Shown: positions 41,426-50,907, counted from the stretch's first letter. The stretch is DNA of 64,000 nucleotides from Marinomonas communis (GCF_004363305.1 NZ_SNZA01000002.1:124001-188000), one strand, 5' to 3'. Numbers and translations are program-made. The notes: a model not told the origin generated them from the letters alone.

Positions 41426-41797
41426 TTACTCACAGCACGCATTTGTGCGTTCAGGGCGATCCCCCATACTCTCTAATCGAGCCAAACCTGCGGCGATGGT
41501 CTCTAGGTTTTCGGCCACAGTGACTTGCAGGACCAGTTTTGCCCAGTCCGGCAAGGCTTCGTTGATGCTGTAAAACACCCACTGCCCTTGACGACGGTCC
41601 GTCAGCAGACCACAGCCTCTAAGTTGTGCCAGATGACGAGATACTTTCGGCTGACTTTCGTCGATGGCTTCCATTAATTCACAAACACACAGCTCTCCTT
41701 GCAGTTGGATTAGCAGCATACTTTTGAGGCGCGTGTCGTCCGCTAGACATTTGTAAAATTGGATAGGGCTAATGTCTATTTCTGGTACTGGGGTCAT
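41426..41797 (-). CDS. arsR: ArsR-family arsenical repressor
   Basis: A protein of 123 residues with the ArsR winged helix and the metal-sensing cysteine pair in GELCVCELMEAIDESQPKVSRHLAQLR. Two more cysteines stand near the C-terminus (NACCE), which could add to As(III) binding. As first gene of the operon it should repress arsR-acr3-gapdh-arsJ until arsenite or antimonite binds. Confidence 0.92.
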   Translation of the reverse strand: MTPVPEIDISPIQFYKCLADDTRLKSMLLIQLQGELCVCELMEAIDESQPKVSRHLAQLRGCGLLTDRRQGQWVFYSINEALPDWAKLVLQVTVAENLETIAAGLARLESMGDRPERTNACCE

Positions 41798-41821
41798 ATC
41801 GATTACTCACCATATCTTTAA

Positions 41822-41870
41822 AATCATATATATGAAATTAAGGATATATGAATAATCAAATATATTAAAG
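41822..41870. promoter_or_regulatory. ars promoter/operator region
   Basis: An AT-rich palindromic stretch, ATCATATATATGA and a second ATATATGA, lies 30-75 bases upstream of arsR. ArsR repressors bind AT-rich inverted repeats of this type. Assigned by position and symmetry. Confidence 0.5.
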
Positions 41871-41922
41871 AGGCAGGGATAAAATTGAGGTCAATTTATC
41901 CGCAAAGCGGCCGCCATGCTCA

Positions 41923-42855
41923 TCAAAGCAATGCTTCATAAGGGCAGGTTTGCGAGACTTGCGCGATCAGCTGACGAATCCAGCGTCGCAGTGGATCGGC
42001 GTGGGTACGCTCATGCCAGACTTGGAACAGGCGCACATTGGGAATCTCGATCGGGGGTTCGTGAACACGCAATTTAGGATTTTGCGCTGCGGCGCTATTC
42101 GCCACATGATCGAAGCACGTTGAGATCATTTCTGGACGATATTGTATTAAATGCATCGGCGATAGATGACTCGACAAGCCCGCCACCACATTGCGCTTCA
42201 AGCCCTGTTGTTCTAGGTGCAGATCAATATCACTGACTAAATCCCCTGTGACAGATATCACCACATGCTCGCACTTTAAATAAGCCTCCAGATCTAAGCT
42301 ATCCCCGATATGAGGGTTATCCACAGATGACAAGACACGATATGGTTTTTCACCAATAAACTGCTGACGCATTGTATCCGGCAGGTCCGTATAGAATCCG
42401 GCGATAGCTAAATCACATTGGCCATTTTCCAATTCATTGCGGGGCAACTCGCCACGGGTATTACGGATCACAAAGCGGACGTTTGGCGCACTTTGCTTGA
42501 CGTTATCCAACAGATGCGCGAGATAACACATCTCAAAATAGTCATGGGTGTAGATAATGATGCGATCATCACGATGCTGAAAGTCCGGCTCAATTTGCGT
42601 GCTGTAAAAGGACTCTAAATCCGGTATCAACTCACCTAACTGACGAGCAAGATCGTGGGCTTTGGGAGTGGGAGTTAAGCCTCGCGGTGCTTTGATAAAT
42701 AACGGGTCTCCCCACTCATCACGTAGCTTATTCAACTTATGACTTAACGCAGGTTGGCTGATGGACAGTAACTTTGCTGCTCGGGAAGCATTACGCTCTT
42801 GATACAGCACATGGAACAGCAACAGCAGATTGAGATCGCGACGCAAAATATTCAT
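41923..42855 (-). CDS. LysR-family transcriptional regulator
   Basis: A protein of 310 residues with the LysR helix-turn-helix (NASRAAKLLSISQPALSHKLNKLRDEWGDPLFIKAPRGL) and an effector domain. The variant resembles the NodD/LeuO-like group that begins with LNLLLLFHVLYQERN. The ATG at 42855 is preferred over a GTG three codons earlier because AGG lies eight bases before it. It lies downstream of the old yellow enzyme gene on the same strand, with a terminator in between. Confidence 0.87.
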   Translation of the reverse strand: MNILRRDLNLLLLFHVLYQERNASRAAKLLSISQPALSHKLNKLRDEWGDPLFIKAPRGLTPTPKAHDLARQLGELIPDLESFYSTQIEPDFQHRDDRIIIYTHDYFEMCYLAHLLDNVKQSAPNVRFVIRNTRGELPRNELENGQCDLAIAGFYTDLPDTMRQQFIGEKPYRVLSSVDNPHIGDSLDLEAYLKCEHVVISVTGDLVSDIDLHLEQQGLKRNVVAGLSSHLSPMHLIQYRPEMISTCFDHVANSAAAQNPKLRVHEPPIEIPNVRLFQVWHERTHADPLRRWIRQLIAQVSQTCPYEALL

Positions 42856-42867
42856 AGCAAGCACCTA

Positions 42868-42904
42868 ATAAAAAACCGATGCAGACCTTAAGCCTACATC
42901 GGTG
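42868..42904 (-). terminator. Rho-independent terminator of the old yellow enzyme gene
   Basis: On the minus strand ACCGATG pairs with CATCGGT across a 15-base loop, followed by TTTTTT. It lies about 50 bases past the stop. Confidence 0.75.
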
Positions 42905-42952
42905 AAGTGTAACATGAGGCGAAACCTCACATGCGTTTGCAATCACGAGACC

Positions 42953-44041
42953 TTAGTAACGCTCTAACCAATGTGCGTAAGGCGCAGGCAAGGTCCAAGA
43001 AGGCTTTTCAACCTTCAGGGCTTTAGCCAATTCATAGGTGTAATGCGGGTTCGATAAATACGCACGGCCAATCAACACTTGGTCCATCTGACCTTCGACA
43101 ATAGCGCGCTCGGCATCGTTTGGCTGTTCAAAACCCCATGCGGACGACACAGGTAAGCCAGTCTCACGGCGCACGCGCTCAGACACTTGTGCCAACATCG
43201 CAGGGCCCCAAGGGATATTGGTTTCAGCAATGGTAAAGCCGACACTCACACTGAGCATATCCAAGCCTTGCTCTTTCATTTGCTGAACCAGCCAGATGCT
43301 TTCTTGCAGTGTTTCTTCGTCGCGACCATCGTATTCCAACACACCGAATCGAGCCGTTAAAGGCAAGTGCTCAGGCCACACTTGGCGTACCGCTTTTAAG
43401 GTATCCAACAAGAACTTACCACGACCTTCTTTGTCACCACCGTATTCATCGGTACGCTGGTTAGAATGAGACGAGAAGAACGACTGTGCAAGGTAACCAT
43501 GGGCAAAGTGTAGCTCTAGCCATTCATAGCCCGCTTCAAGTGCGCGTTTTGCGCCGTCAACGAAATCTTGAGTGACACGCTCAATATCTGCCTTCGTCAT
43601 GGCTTGAGGCTCTTTGCTCAAATGCTTACCAAAAGCGATCGCAGACGGTGCAATGGTTTGCCAACCTCGAGGATCGTCTTCGGCAATGTGATCATCCCCA
43701 TCCCATGGACGGTTAGCGCTGGCCTTACGACCTGCGTGGGCAATTTGGATGCCCGGTACGCTGCCGTTGGCCTTAATACTCTGCGCTACCTTCGCCAGTG
43801 CTTCAGCCTGCTCATCATTCCAAATACCCAGACAGTTTGGAGAAATGCGACCTTCTGGTGACACCGCCGTGGCCTCCACGATCACCAACCCCGCACCGCC
43901 GCGAGCCAATCCAGTGTAATGCACTTGGTGCCAATCATTCGCCAAGCCTTCCTCCGCGCTGTACTGGCACATGGGAGGAATCGCTACACGATTTTTCAGG
44001 GTGATACTTTTTAGTGTAAATGGGGTAAAGAGTTGTGCCAT
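42953..44041 (-). CDS. old yellow enzyme-family NADH:flavin oxidoreductase
   Basis: An FMN-dependent enzyme of 362 residues of the YqjM/XenA class. It has LKNRVAIPPMCQYSAEEGLANDWHQVHY (with the cysteine that tunes FMN in this class), VEATAVSPEGRISPNCLGIW, the substrate pair H-x-x-H in QIAHAGRKAS and HFAHGYLAQSF, and VLIGRAYLSNPHY. It reduces activated C=C bonds or nitro groups. The start at 44041 follows AAGGAG. Confidence 0.9.
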   Translation of the reverse strand: MAQLFTPFTLKSITLKNRVAIPPMCQYSAEEGLANDWHQVHYTGLARGGAGLVIVEATAVSPEGRISPNCLGIWNDEQAEALAKVAQSIKANGSVPGIQIAHAGRKASANRPWDGDDHIAEDDPRGWQTIAPSAIAFGKHLSKEPQAMTKADIERVTQDFVDGAKRALEAGYEWLELHFAHGYLAQSFFSSHSNQRTDEYGGDKEGRGKFLLDTLKAVRQVWPEHLPLTARFGVLEYDGRDEETLQESIWLVQQMKEQGLDMLSVSVGFTIAETNIPWGPAMLAQVSERVRRETGLPVSSAWGFEQPNDAERAIVEGQMDQVLIGRAYLSNPHYTYELAKALKVEKPSWTLPAPYAHWLERY

Positions 44042-44183
44042 GATGTGGCTCCTTGTCAAATAGGGAACAGGCTGACACCAGCCGTGTTGATGCCTACATG
44101 ATACGAAAGCCAAGACATTCATGAACCTCTAATTTTTGATAACTGCTATCCAAATTTATTATATCTAGATACGAGACACCGCG

Positions 44184-44516
44184 ATGAAAACATGGATTAT
44201 TTTACTGGTGGCGATTTTGTCCGAAGTAATTGCCACTTCGGCACTTAAGGCGAGCGAGGGTTTTACTAAGCTTGGGCCAAGTGTACTGGTCGTAGTCGGC
44301 TATGGACTGGCGTTTTATTTCTTGTCTCTTACGTTAAAGGTCATGTCGGTAGGCATCGCCTATGCCATTTGGGCTGGACTGGGGATTGTTCTAACGGCGG
44401 TGATCGGCTGGTTTATGTTTGGCCAAAAGCTGGACACGCCGGCTCTGCTGGGTATGGGGCTGATCATCCTAGGGGTTATTGTGATTAATCTGTTTTCCAA
44501 CGCGAACGGGCATTAA
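44184..44516 (+). CDS. SMR-family multidrug efflux protein (EmrE/SugE-like)
   Basis: A protein of 110 residues with four helices and the essential E14 ([12 protein letters not shown]). The [27 protein letters not shown] segment is typical of the EmrE branch. It works as an antiparallel dimer that exchanges cationic drugs for protons. It is the first of a group of four small plus-strand genes. Confidence 0.9.
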   Translation: MKTWIILLVAILSEVIATSALKASEGFTKLGPSVLVVVGYGLAFYFLSLTLKVMSVGIAYAIWAGLGIVLTAVIGWFMFGQKLDTPALLGMGLIILGVIVINLFSNANGH

Positions 44517-44542
44517 TCCGTCATTTTATAGGGAGTTTTAGC

Positions 44543-45424
44543 ATGGCAAGCCTGCTTAGTTTGTTTGTCTTAGCTGCTTTATGGGGTAGCTCTTTCCTGT
44601 TTATGCGTATTGCTGCGAATCCCATGGGGCCTGCGCTCTTAATCGAAGCGCGAGTGGTATTGGCTGCACTGACGCTACTTATCATCGCTATGTTGTGGCG
44701 TAAACGTTTAGATTTTCTGGCGCATCCAAAACATTACCTGATTCTCGGTTTATTCAGTACCGCGTTACCCTTTGTCTTAATCGCTTATGCGGCGCAAACA
44801 CTGAACGCTTCAACCCTGTCGATATTGAATTCAACGGCCCCTATTTGGGGAGCATTGATCTCAGTGGTTTGGGGCGGCAACCGTTTAACCAATAAGTTTA
44901 TGATGGGCCTCGCTCTGGGTGTCATCGGCGTGTGTGTCTTGGTTGGCAAAGAAGCGCGTTTAGTCGGATGGGATGCAGCATTGCCTATGTTATGCAGTGT
45001 TTCGGCAGCATTTAGTTATGGTATTGCTACGAACTACACCAAAATCGCCCCAAAAGTCTCTTCGTTTAATAACGCCCATGGCAGCATGTGGGGCGCCTCG
45101 CTGTTGTTACTTCCGTTGGCACTTCTCATGCCGGCCCGCGAGCCGTTGACCTTGGACATTGGCTTGCCTGTATTGGCCCTTGGGGTCTTTTGTACTGGCT
45201 TGGCTTACATTCTGTATTTTCGGCTCGTTGACGACATCGGCGCGGCCTCAGCGTTATCGGTTACCTTTTTGGTGCCGGTCTTTGGTATCCTGTGGGGGCA
45301 TTTATTTTTAGGGGAACCTGTGGGCTGGAATACACTCATAGGTACGTTACTGGTTCTCGCGGGGACCTCTTGGGTCACAGGCTTCTCTGTTACCCAACTT
45401 ATAAAAAACACCCGTTCATCATAG
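44543..45424 (+). CDS. EamA/DMT-family transporter
   Basis: A membrane protein of 293 residues with ten helices and two EamA repeats, beginning LAALWGSSFLFMRIAANPMGP and repeating after about residue 145. Such proteins export amino acids or other metabolites. It starts 26 bases after the SMR gene and probably shares a transcript. Confidence 0.88.
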   Translation: MASLLSLFVLAALWGSSFLFMRIAANPMGPALLIEARVVLAALTLLIIAMLWRKRLDFLAHPKHYLILGLFSTALPFVLIAYAAQTLNASTLSILNSTAPIWGALISVVWGGNRLTNKFMMGLALGVIGVCVLVGKEARLVGWDAALPMLCSVSAAFSYGIATNYTKIAPKVSSFNNAHGSMWGASLLLLPLALLMPAREPLTLDIGLPVLALGVFCTGLAYILYFRLVDDIGAASALSVTFLVPVFGILWGHLFLGEPVGWNTLIGTLLVLAGTSWVTGFSVTQLIKNTRSS

Positions 45425-45450
45425 CGGTGAGAAATCGAAAGGAACACAAC

Positions 45451-45795
45451 GTGGCATTTGAAGACAAATTAATGAAAGCCCATGCTGAGCTACAAGCGCA
45501 AGGCGTATGGCTATCCAACTATAAGCCTCCGATGTTTAGCTTATTACGAATGCTGGGCATTAAAGTCCCACCTCCGTACTACTTAGGCTTTCACCTAAAT
45601 GCTGTGATTGCTTTTTGGTACTTTGCCATCATCATTTTCTTAGTCATGTACTTTGGCTTGCTAGGCAGCCAAGACACTATGAAAACGGCTATGGATAAGG
45701 CGGCTGTTTGGGGCGTGGTCTATGGTATAGGCATGGCAGTGTTTTATTCGGTGCGTCGTCGTAAGCTTCAGCTGAGTGAATGGTCATCACTCTAA
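45451..45795 (+). CDS. small two-helix membrane protein, DUF6404-like
   Basis: A protein of 114 residues: an N-terminal soluble part (FEDKLMKAHAELQAQGVWLSNYKPPMFSLLRMLGIKVPPPYY) and two hydrophobic helices near residues 52-70 and 86-101, ending in a basic tail. The PPYY segment and layout fit DUF6404. The GTG at 45451 was chosen because AAAGGA lies eight bases before it. A longer frame overlaps the EamA gene by more than 100 bases. Confidence 0.65.
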   Translation: MAFEDKLMKAHAELQAQGVWLSNYKPPMFSLLRMLGIKVPPPYYLGFHLNAVIAFWYFAIIIFLVMYFGLLGSQDTMKTAMDKAAVWGVVYGIGMAVFYSVRRRKLQLSEWSSL

Positions 45796-45816
45796 ATAAT
45801 TTTATAAGGAATATTT

Positions 45817-46167
45817 ATGTCTAGTACGGTTTATTGTGTCGCACAGTTCCTTCCAAAAGAAGGTAAAGAGCAAGAGTTGTTTGAAGTTCTACAGAGCCTT
45901 GAGCCAAATACTCTGCGAGAGGACGGTTGTCTTCAATATCGCGTGACACGCCATATCCAGAGCCCATTTGCTGATGGTGAAAGCTTTCCGATTGCCTTTA
46001 ATGAACAATGGGCAAATATGGCAGCGTTCGAAGCGCATTGTCAGCGCAAAGAAATTGCCGCATTCTTCGAAAAGTACTGCCAAGCGGAAGATGGTTTAGC
46101 GGCCGATTGGAATGTGTGTATTTATACAGATGAACCAGAGAATTTCGACGCGCCAAAGGTAGATTAA
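45817..46167 (+). CDS. antibiotic biosynthesis monooxygenase (ABM) domain protein
   Basis: A protein of 116 residues with the ABM ferredoxin-like fold: VAQFLPKEGKEQELFEVLQSLEPNTLREDGCLQYRVTRH, then FNEQWANMAAFEAHCQRKEIAAFFEKY. Bacterial relatives such as YgiN oxidise quinols or protect against reactive aldehydes and quinones. It is last in its transcription unit and followed by a hairpin. Confidence 0.82.
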   Translation: MSSTVYCVAQFLPKEGKEQELFEVLQSLEPNTLREDGCLQYRVTRHIQSPFADGESFPIAFNEQWANMAAFEAHCQRKEIAAFFEKYCQAEDGLAADWNVCIYTDEPENFDAPKVD

Positions 46168-46170
46168 ACA

Positions 46171-46213
46171 GGATCCTATAGACTTACCCAAGCAAGTCTA
46201 TGGGATTGTTTCT
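46171..46213. terminator. terminator between ABM and dipeptide-type ABC genes
   Basis: ATCCTATAGACTT (46173-46185) pairs with AAGTCTATGGGAT (46194-46206), with one U-G pair on the plus strand, followed by TGTTTCTTT. It should stop the plus-strand genes and may also serve the convergent ABC operon. Confidence 0.7.
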
Positions 46214-47590
46214 TTAAAGAGTAATCACTCGATCACAGCGTTTATGAATCATGGCAGGGTCATGGCTGACTAACATCACCGCACAGCCATTTTGCTTAGC
46301 AACATCCACTAACAGCTGGCTGACTTCCCTTTGAGTGATAGGATCTAATCGAGAGGTCGGCTCATCAGCAAACAAAAACACTGGATCCAGCAACAAGGCA
46401 CGGAGCATACAAAATCGCTGCAGTTCGCCACCAGACACCCCTTCAGAGTTGCGATTTAACAGATCATCACTCAGTCCTAACTGTTGCATCAGCGGTGCAA
46501 TACGAGAACGATCAATGTTATGCAGTGACACCATGTCATTAAGCAAAGTACGCAACGACACCGCCGAGCTGACGGCCGCCGTAGGATCTTGATAGAGCTT
46601 TTGCCATTGATGCAGCGGCGCATTGCTATGACGTTCTATTTTACCGCCAAGGGCTTTATGAACGCCCAGTAACGTATCGCCTAACGTGCTCTTACCACAA
46701 CCACTGTCGCCCACTACACCGACTACTTCCCCTTGATGCAAGGTAAAGTCCAGATGCTTAGAAAGCGCTTGTTTACCGTGACCTATTGTTAAATCTTGCA
46801 CAGAGATCAACGGTTCACCGTGGCGCATATCGCGTATCTCATCCGCCCAATTGACAGGGTCGGCATCGATCAATGCTTTGGTAAAAGGGTGCTGAGGCGC
46901 ATTGAGAATGTCTTCGGCATTGCCTTCTTCCAGTAGTTCACCGGACTTAATCACCATCATACGACCACCAATCTGACGAGCCACAGCAACATCATGCGTA
47001 ATGGTGATGAGAGCGCCTTGCTCGGATTGCGTCATCAATTGGTCGACCACTTGGTCGCGACGGGAAACATCCAAACCTTTCGTAGGCTCGTCCGCCAATA
47101 AAACCGGTGCCCCACCTGCCATTGCACACGCAATGGCAACACGCTGAGCCATACCGCCAGACAGCTGATCAACCCGCTTATGGCCACTTTCTTGTAACCC
47201 CTGAAGTGCCAATGTGTAGTCCGCACTTTGCTGGGCTTGAGCAGAACTCTCGCCAGCGACCAGATGATAAGTTTGTGCAAGTTGCTGTTTGGCGCCCATT
47301 AACGGATCTAGGGAATTCCAAGGCTCCTGGGGCAGCATACTGATCTGTTTACCCCAGAACGCTTGACGCTCCTCAGAATTAACTCGCTGATCAAACAGTC
47401 GCACGTCGCCCTCGGTACGCAAACTTGCGGGCAAATTCCCCATAATCGCCTGTGCGAGCAGACTTTTGCCTGATCCCGTTTGACCTAGGATGGTCAAACG
47501 TTCACCTTTTTGCACGGTGAGACTAATGGGCGCAAGCAGTTCAACAGAGCCCGCATGTACCGACAGATTTTCGATATGAATTAAACTCAT
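46214..47590 (-). CDS. fused dual ATPase of a Dpp/Nik-type ABC transporter
   Basis: A protein of 458 residues with two complete nucleotide-binding domains. The first has Walker A GQTGSGKSL, signature QLSGGMAQRVAIA and Walker B VLLADEPTKGLD; the second has GDSGCGKST, EGVSGGELQRFCML and VFLFADEPTSRLDP. It replaces the separate DppD and DppF proteins. The domains are short, since the usual C-terminal oligopeptide extension is reduced. It overlaps the preceding permease gene by four bases. Confidence 0.9.
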   Translation of the reverse strand: MSLIHIENLSVHAGSVELLAPISLTVQKGERLTILGQTGSGKSLLAQAIMGNLPASLRTEGDVRLFDQRVNSEERQAFWGKQISMLPQEPWNSLDPLMGAKQQLAQTYHLVAGESSAQAQQSADYTLALQGLQESGHKRVDQLSGGMAQRVAIACAMAGGAPVLLADEPTKGLDVSRRDQVVDQLMTQSEQGALITITHDVAVARQIGGRMMVIKSGELLEEGNAEDILNAPQHPFTKALIDADPVNWADEIRDMRHGEPLISVQDLTIGHGKQALSKHLDFTLHQGEVVGVVGDSGCGKSTLGDTLLGVHKALGGKIERHSNAPLHQWQKLYQDPTAAVSSAVSLRTLLNDMVSLHNIDRSRIAPLMQQLGLSDDLLNRNSEGVSGGELQRFCMLRALLLDPVFLFADEPTSRLDPITQREVSQLLVDVAKQNGCAVMLVSHDPAMIHKRCDRVITL

Positions 47591-48375
47591 AGAGACTTAC
47601 CTCGGCCCATTAATTGACACGCTAATACGACTAGGGCCAATGCAGCTAAGGGCTGTGCCAGCAACCAAGGTGCATCACTGTAGTATGGAAAATGCTCGAC
47701 GATCATTAATCCCAGTTCAGCCAATGGCGGTTGAATCCCGACATAGACAAAGCCCAACGACGCCATCATCAAAATGGCATTGGCGGCGCCAAAAGCGGCG
47801 ATGGTAAACAACGGCGGCATGATGGCAGGGAAATAATGACGCCGGAAAATATACCATTCTCCAAACCCCATTAACTTTGACGATTGCACCGCAGGAGATT
47901 GCGTCAAACGCTGCGTGATCGCGCGACTGATACGGAAGTATTCAATCCATTGAATCAATGAGATCGCCACATACAGCATCCAAAAAGAGCCCGGTACAAT
48001 CGCAGCGAAGATCAACACCAGAACCAGACCCGGCAACGCCAAAATCATGGTTACGATGCCATCCATCACTCGATCAAACCAAGGTGCTCGCGTCGCCGCA
48101 AGCACACCAGCAGTGACACCGATAATCGCAGAAGTTATCACGCATAAGGCTGCCATCATCAGCGATAGCTGCATTGCTTCGGCCAAACGTAGCCACATAT
48201 TGCGGCCAAAATGATCGGTCCCTAGCCAATAATCAGCATTAGGTGACGTTAAGATCTGACTTAAGTTTTGCGTTGTTGCATCCCCCGCTTGCAGCAAAGG
48301 TGCGCACAATGCATAGGCGATCAACAGAACAAGTAACGCCAGACCTGATTTTTGCGTAGTAGAAAGAGCAAGCAT
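47587..48375 (-). CDS. Dpp/Nik-type ABC permease (DppC-like)
   Basis: A membrane protein of 262 residues with about six helices. The LGTDHFGRNMWLRLAEAMQLSL opening is the classic DppC/NikC motif, and the coupling loop is SSKLMGFGEWYIFRRHYFPAIMPPL. It pairs with the DppB-like permease encoded just upstream. Confidence 0.9.
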   Translation of the reverse strand: MLALSTTQKSGLALLVLLIAYALCAPLLQAGDATTQNLSQILTSPNADYWLGTDHFGRNMWLRLAEAMQLSLMMAALCVITSAIIGVTAGVLAATRAPWFDRVMDGIVTMILALPGLVLVLIFAAIVPGSFWMLYVAISLIQWIEYFRISRAITQRLTQSPAVQSSKLMGFGEWYIFRRHYFPAIMPPLFTIAAFGAANAILMMASLGFVYVGIQPPLAELGLMIVEHFPYYSDAPWLLAQPLAALALVVLACQLMGRGKSL

Positions 48376-49310
48376 TAGGCGATACGTCCTCCACGTGGGT
48401 CGAGATAATGACAGGCAATATCAACCAAGGTATTCAACACAACAAACATCACGCCCATCATCAAGGCAGCCCCCTGAATCAGTGGAATATCACGGGCAAA
48501 GATAGCGTGAGCAAGACCATGACCGATACCAGGCCATGAAAACAAGGACTCGATCATCACCACACCTTCTACAACGGTAATCAACTGAATGCCTAAGAAC
48601 GCAACCACGGGTACGGCAATATTACGGATACCGTGATGCTTGAAAGCCTGCCAAGGCGACAGCCCCTTCATGCGAGCAAATTCATAAAACGAAGAACCAA
48701 ACACACGTTTGGCTTCCGTATGAATCACACGATTAGAAATGGCAGCGAGGCTTAATGCTAAGGTCAGTGCCGGCAGTACAAGGTGAGCAGGGGTACCAAA
48801 ACCCGCCACAGGAAACAGATTCCACTCTAGAGCAAAAACAATCACCGCCAGCAAACCAATCACAAACACGGGGACAGCACGCATAACCGTCGATACAGTC
48901 AGTAATATTCTGTCTAGCCACCCGCCCCAGTAAGCACTTGCCAACCCCAGAGGTATAGCAATGATCAACGCGATGGCCATGCCCGCCCCAGCCAACAGCA
49001 AGGAGTGCCCAAGCATATGCCAAAGGGATTCCGAGACAGGCGCACCGCTCACCAGCGAGTTGCCAAGATTCCAGCTCAGTAGGTCAGTAAACCACTGCCA
49101 GTAGGCGGATAACGCCCCTTGATCAAGGCCCAGTTCTTCGCGCACGATGTCAGCGGCTCGACTGTCCACTGCATCCATACCATAACGGCTGGCTGCAATA
49201 CGATACGCCATATCACCCGGTAACGAGCGCATCAAAATGAAGGTCAGCGTACCAACTCCCCATGATACGGCAATCAATTGCAGCAAACGCTTCAACAACA
49301 GTTGGCGCAT
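48375..49310 (-). CDS. Dpp/Nik-type ABC permease (DppB-like)
   Basis: A membrane protein of 311 residues. It has the N-terminal LLKRLLQLIAVSWGVGTLTFILMRSLPGD motif and the late FSWPGIGHGLAHAIFARDIPLIQG block typical of DppB/NikB. The ATG at 49310 overlaps the stop of the binding-protein gene (TAATG) and has GGGTGA before it. A TTG at 49322 in the same frame is less likely. Confidence 0.9.
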   Translation of the reverse strand: MRQLLLKRLLQLIAVSWGVGTLTFILMRSLPGDMAYRIAASRYGMDAVDSRAADIVREELGLDQGALSAYWQWFTDLLSWNLGNSLVSGAPVSESLWHMLGHSLLLAGAGMAIALIIAIPLGLASAYWGGWLDRILLTVSTVMRAVPVFVIGLLAVIVFALEWNLFPVAGFGTPAHLVLPALTLALSLAAISNRVIHTEAKRVFGSSFYEFARMKGLSPWQAFKHHGIRNIAVPVVAFLGIQLITVVEGVVMIESLFSWPGIGHGLAHAIFARDIPLIQGAALMMGVMFVVLNTLVDIACHYLDPRGGRIA

Positions 49311-50848
49311 TATTTCACCCAAGTCAGTTCATTTAGGAAGAAGCTGCGCTCATATGGATCGAAGCGGAACCCTTCAAGACGCTTATTCACCGCCGTTTGC
49401 TGAACGTAGTAAGCCACAGGAATCAGAGGTTTTTCATCATAAATTGCCTGAGCAATACGCTGCGCCTTTTGTGTGAAAACACTCGCATCGGTCTCACTCA
49501 ATAGCTCTGTCAAAGTACTTTGCACGTAGCTATTTGACCAGTTCATCGTGCCCCAATCACCGCCTTTAGCTTGCCCCATATCTTTGATCAACGTACCTAA
49601 AGGACTCGCAATCGAACCGTAGTTACGGGCGATCAATGCCGTATCCAATGAATCATCCGCATGACCGGCAGGAATGGCGCTGGAATTGGTGATATTAACG
49701 TTTAACTTCACGCCAACTTGCTTCCATTGGTCTTGGATCGCCGTCGCAACGGTCGTTAGCTCTGGGCGGTCAGCGTAAGTGATCATGTCGATTTCAAACA
49801 GCTGGCCTGCTTTTTCTAACCAGCCATCGCTGTTTTTCTGCCAGCCTAACCCTGCCAGCAAGGCATTTGCCTTCTCAAGGTTCTGAGACATGTCTGAGTT
49901 GGCTACATACCAGTCACTCATGTAAGGCGGTAAGATTTGCGCCGTAGCAGATTCTGGAGAGCGCAGTACCGCCATTGCAATTCCCTGGCGGTTGAGGGCA
50001 TAGCTTAGGGCTTGGCGCGCTTCAACAGTGTCTAGAAACTTTTGACCCGCATTGACTTTCACAACCAAAGTACGAGGCAAATCGGAACGGACAATCTCTA
50101 GGTTAGGTAAGCGTTTTAGCGTCGGCACAGCGGCAGGATCTAAGCCAAAGACAATGTCTGCTTGCCCGCTGCGGGCTTGCAAAACACGGGCTTCCGCGCG
50201 GTGACCAGTTAAGTAACGAGCGTATTCGATTTGCGCTTTTTGTCCCCAGTATTGGTCAAACTTCTCCACGACTAGACGGTGAGGCACATTAACTTCGTAG
50301 ACAGAAAACGGTCCTGTACCAATTAATTGCGTCGCAACATTGTCCTGTCCATACGCCTCAGGTGCTAAGATCGAGCTCGCATAGTTTGCTAAGATCGCTC
50401 CCAATGGTTGGTATGCTTGGGTTAGCTCAATGTCGATTTGATGATCATTGACTGCCTTAATGGCTTGTACAGGAACGCCCTGCCAGGCCCCTGGTTTCTC
50501 TTTGGCGATATTCAATGCGGCTACCACACTGGCTGCTGTCATCAGCGTGTCGTTGTGGAAAACAACATCGTCGCGCAGCGTCAAACGCCAGCGTTTACCT
50601 TGCTCTAGTATCTCCCAGTCGCTTGCTAAACCAGCCGTTAATGCGCCTTTTTCATCAACGTTTAGCAGCGTTTCCAGCACCTGCATACGCGTAAAGACAT
50701 AACCGCTACGGGAAGGATCTATGCTTGAGAACTCAAATGCCGCATTGATCTTAACGGTATTTGATTCGGTGGGAGCAGCGTTCAAATTCAAAGCCGTGAA
50801 CGTTACTAATGAGAGCAGGCCAAGCTTACGGGCGTTAAGAGAGCGCAT
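49310..50848 (-). CDS. Dpp/Nik-type substrate-binding protein, likely metal-complex uptake
   Basis: A periplasmic protein of 512 residues with a signal peptide (cleavage near LNAAP) and the SBP_bac_5 fold (TLRDDVVFHNDTLMTAASVVAAL, LIGTGPFSVYEV, VEARQALSYALNRQGIA). Relatives bind peptides, nickel, heme or metal-opine complexes. A Zur-like box lies 42 bases upstream of the start, so a zinc-linked ligand is likely. No metallophore synthesis gene is in view. Confidence 0.85.
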   Translation of the reverse strand: MRSLNARKLGLLSLVTFTALNLNAAPTESNTVKINAAFEFSSIDPSRSGYVFTRMQVLETLLNVDEKGALTAGLASDWEILEQGKRWRLTLRDDVVFHNDTLMTAASVVAALNIAKEKPGAWQGVPVQAIKAVNDHQIDIELTQAYQPLGAILANYASSILAPEAYGQDNVATQLIGTGPFSVYEVNVPHRLVVEKFDQYWGQKAQIEYARYLTGHRAEARVLQARSGQADIVFGLDPAAVPTLKRLPNLEIVRSDLPRTLVVKVNAGQKFLDTVEARQALSYALNRQGIAMAVLRSPESATAQILPPYMSDWYVANSDMSQNLEKANALLAGLGWQKNSDGWLEKAGQLFEIDMITYADRPELTTVATAIQDQWKQVGVKLNVNITNSSAIPAGHADDSLDTALIARNYGSIASPLGTLIKDMGQAKGGDWGTMNWSNSYVQSTLTELLSETDASVFTQKAQRIAQAIYDEKPLIPVAYYVQQTAVNKRLEGFRFDPYERSFFLNELTWVK

Positions 50849-50888
50849 AAAAAAGACAGTCCTTAAATAAATCAGTTATTTAAGGCTC

Positions 50889-50907
50889 AATGTTACGATA
50901 TAACATT
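50889..50907. promoter_or_regulatory. Zur-like operator
   Basis: AATGTTA-CGATA-TAACATT is a 19-bp palindrome with seven-base arms. It matches the enterobacterial Zur box (ATGTTATA-W-TATAACAT) at 15 of 17 positions. It lies 41-59 bases upstream of the binding-protein start, where a repressor would cover the promoter. Confidence 0.6.
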
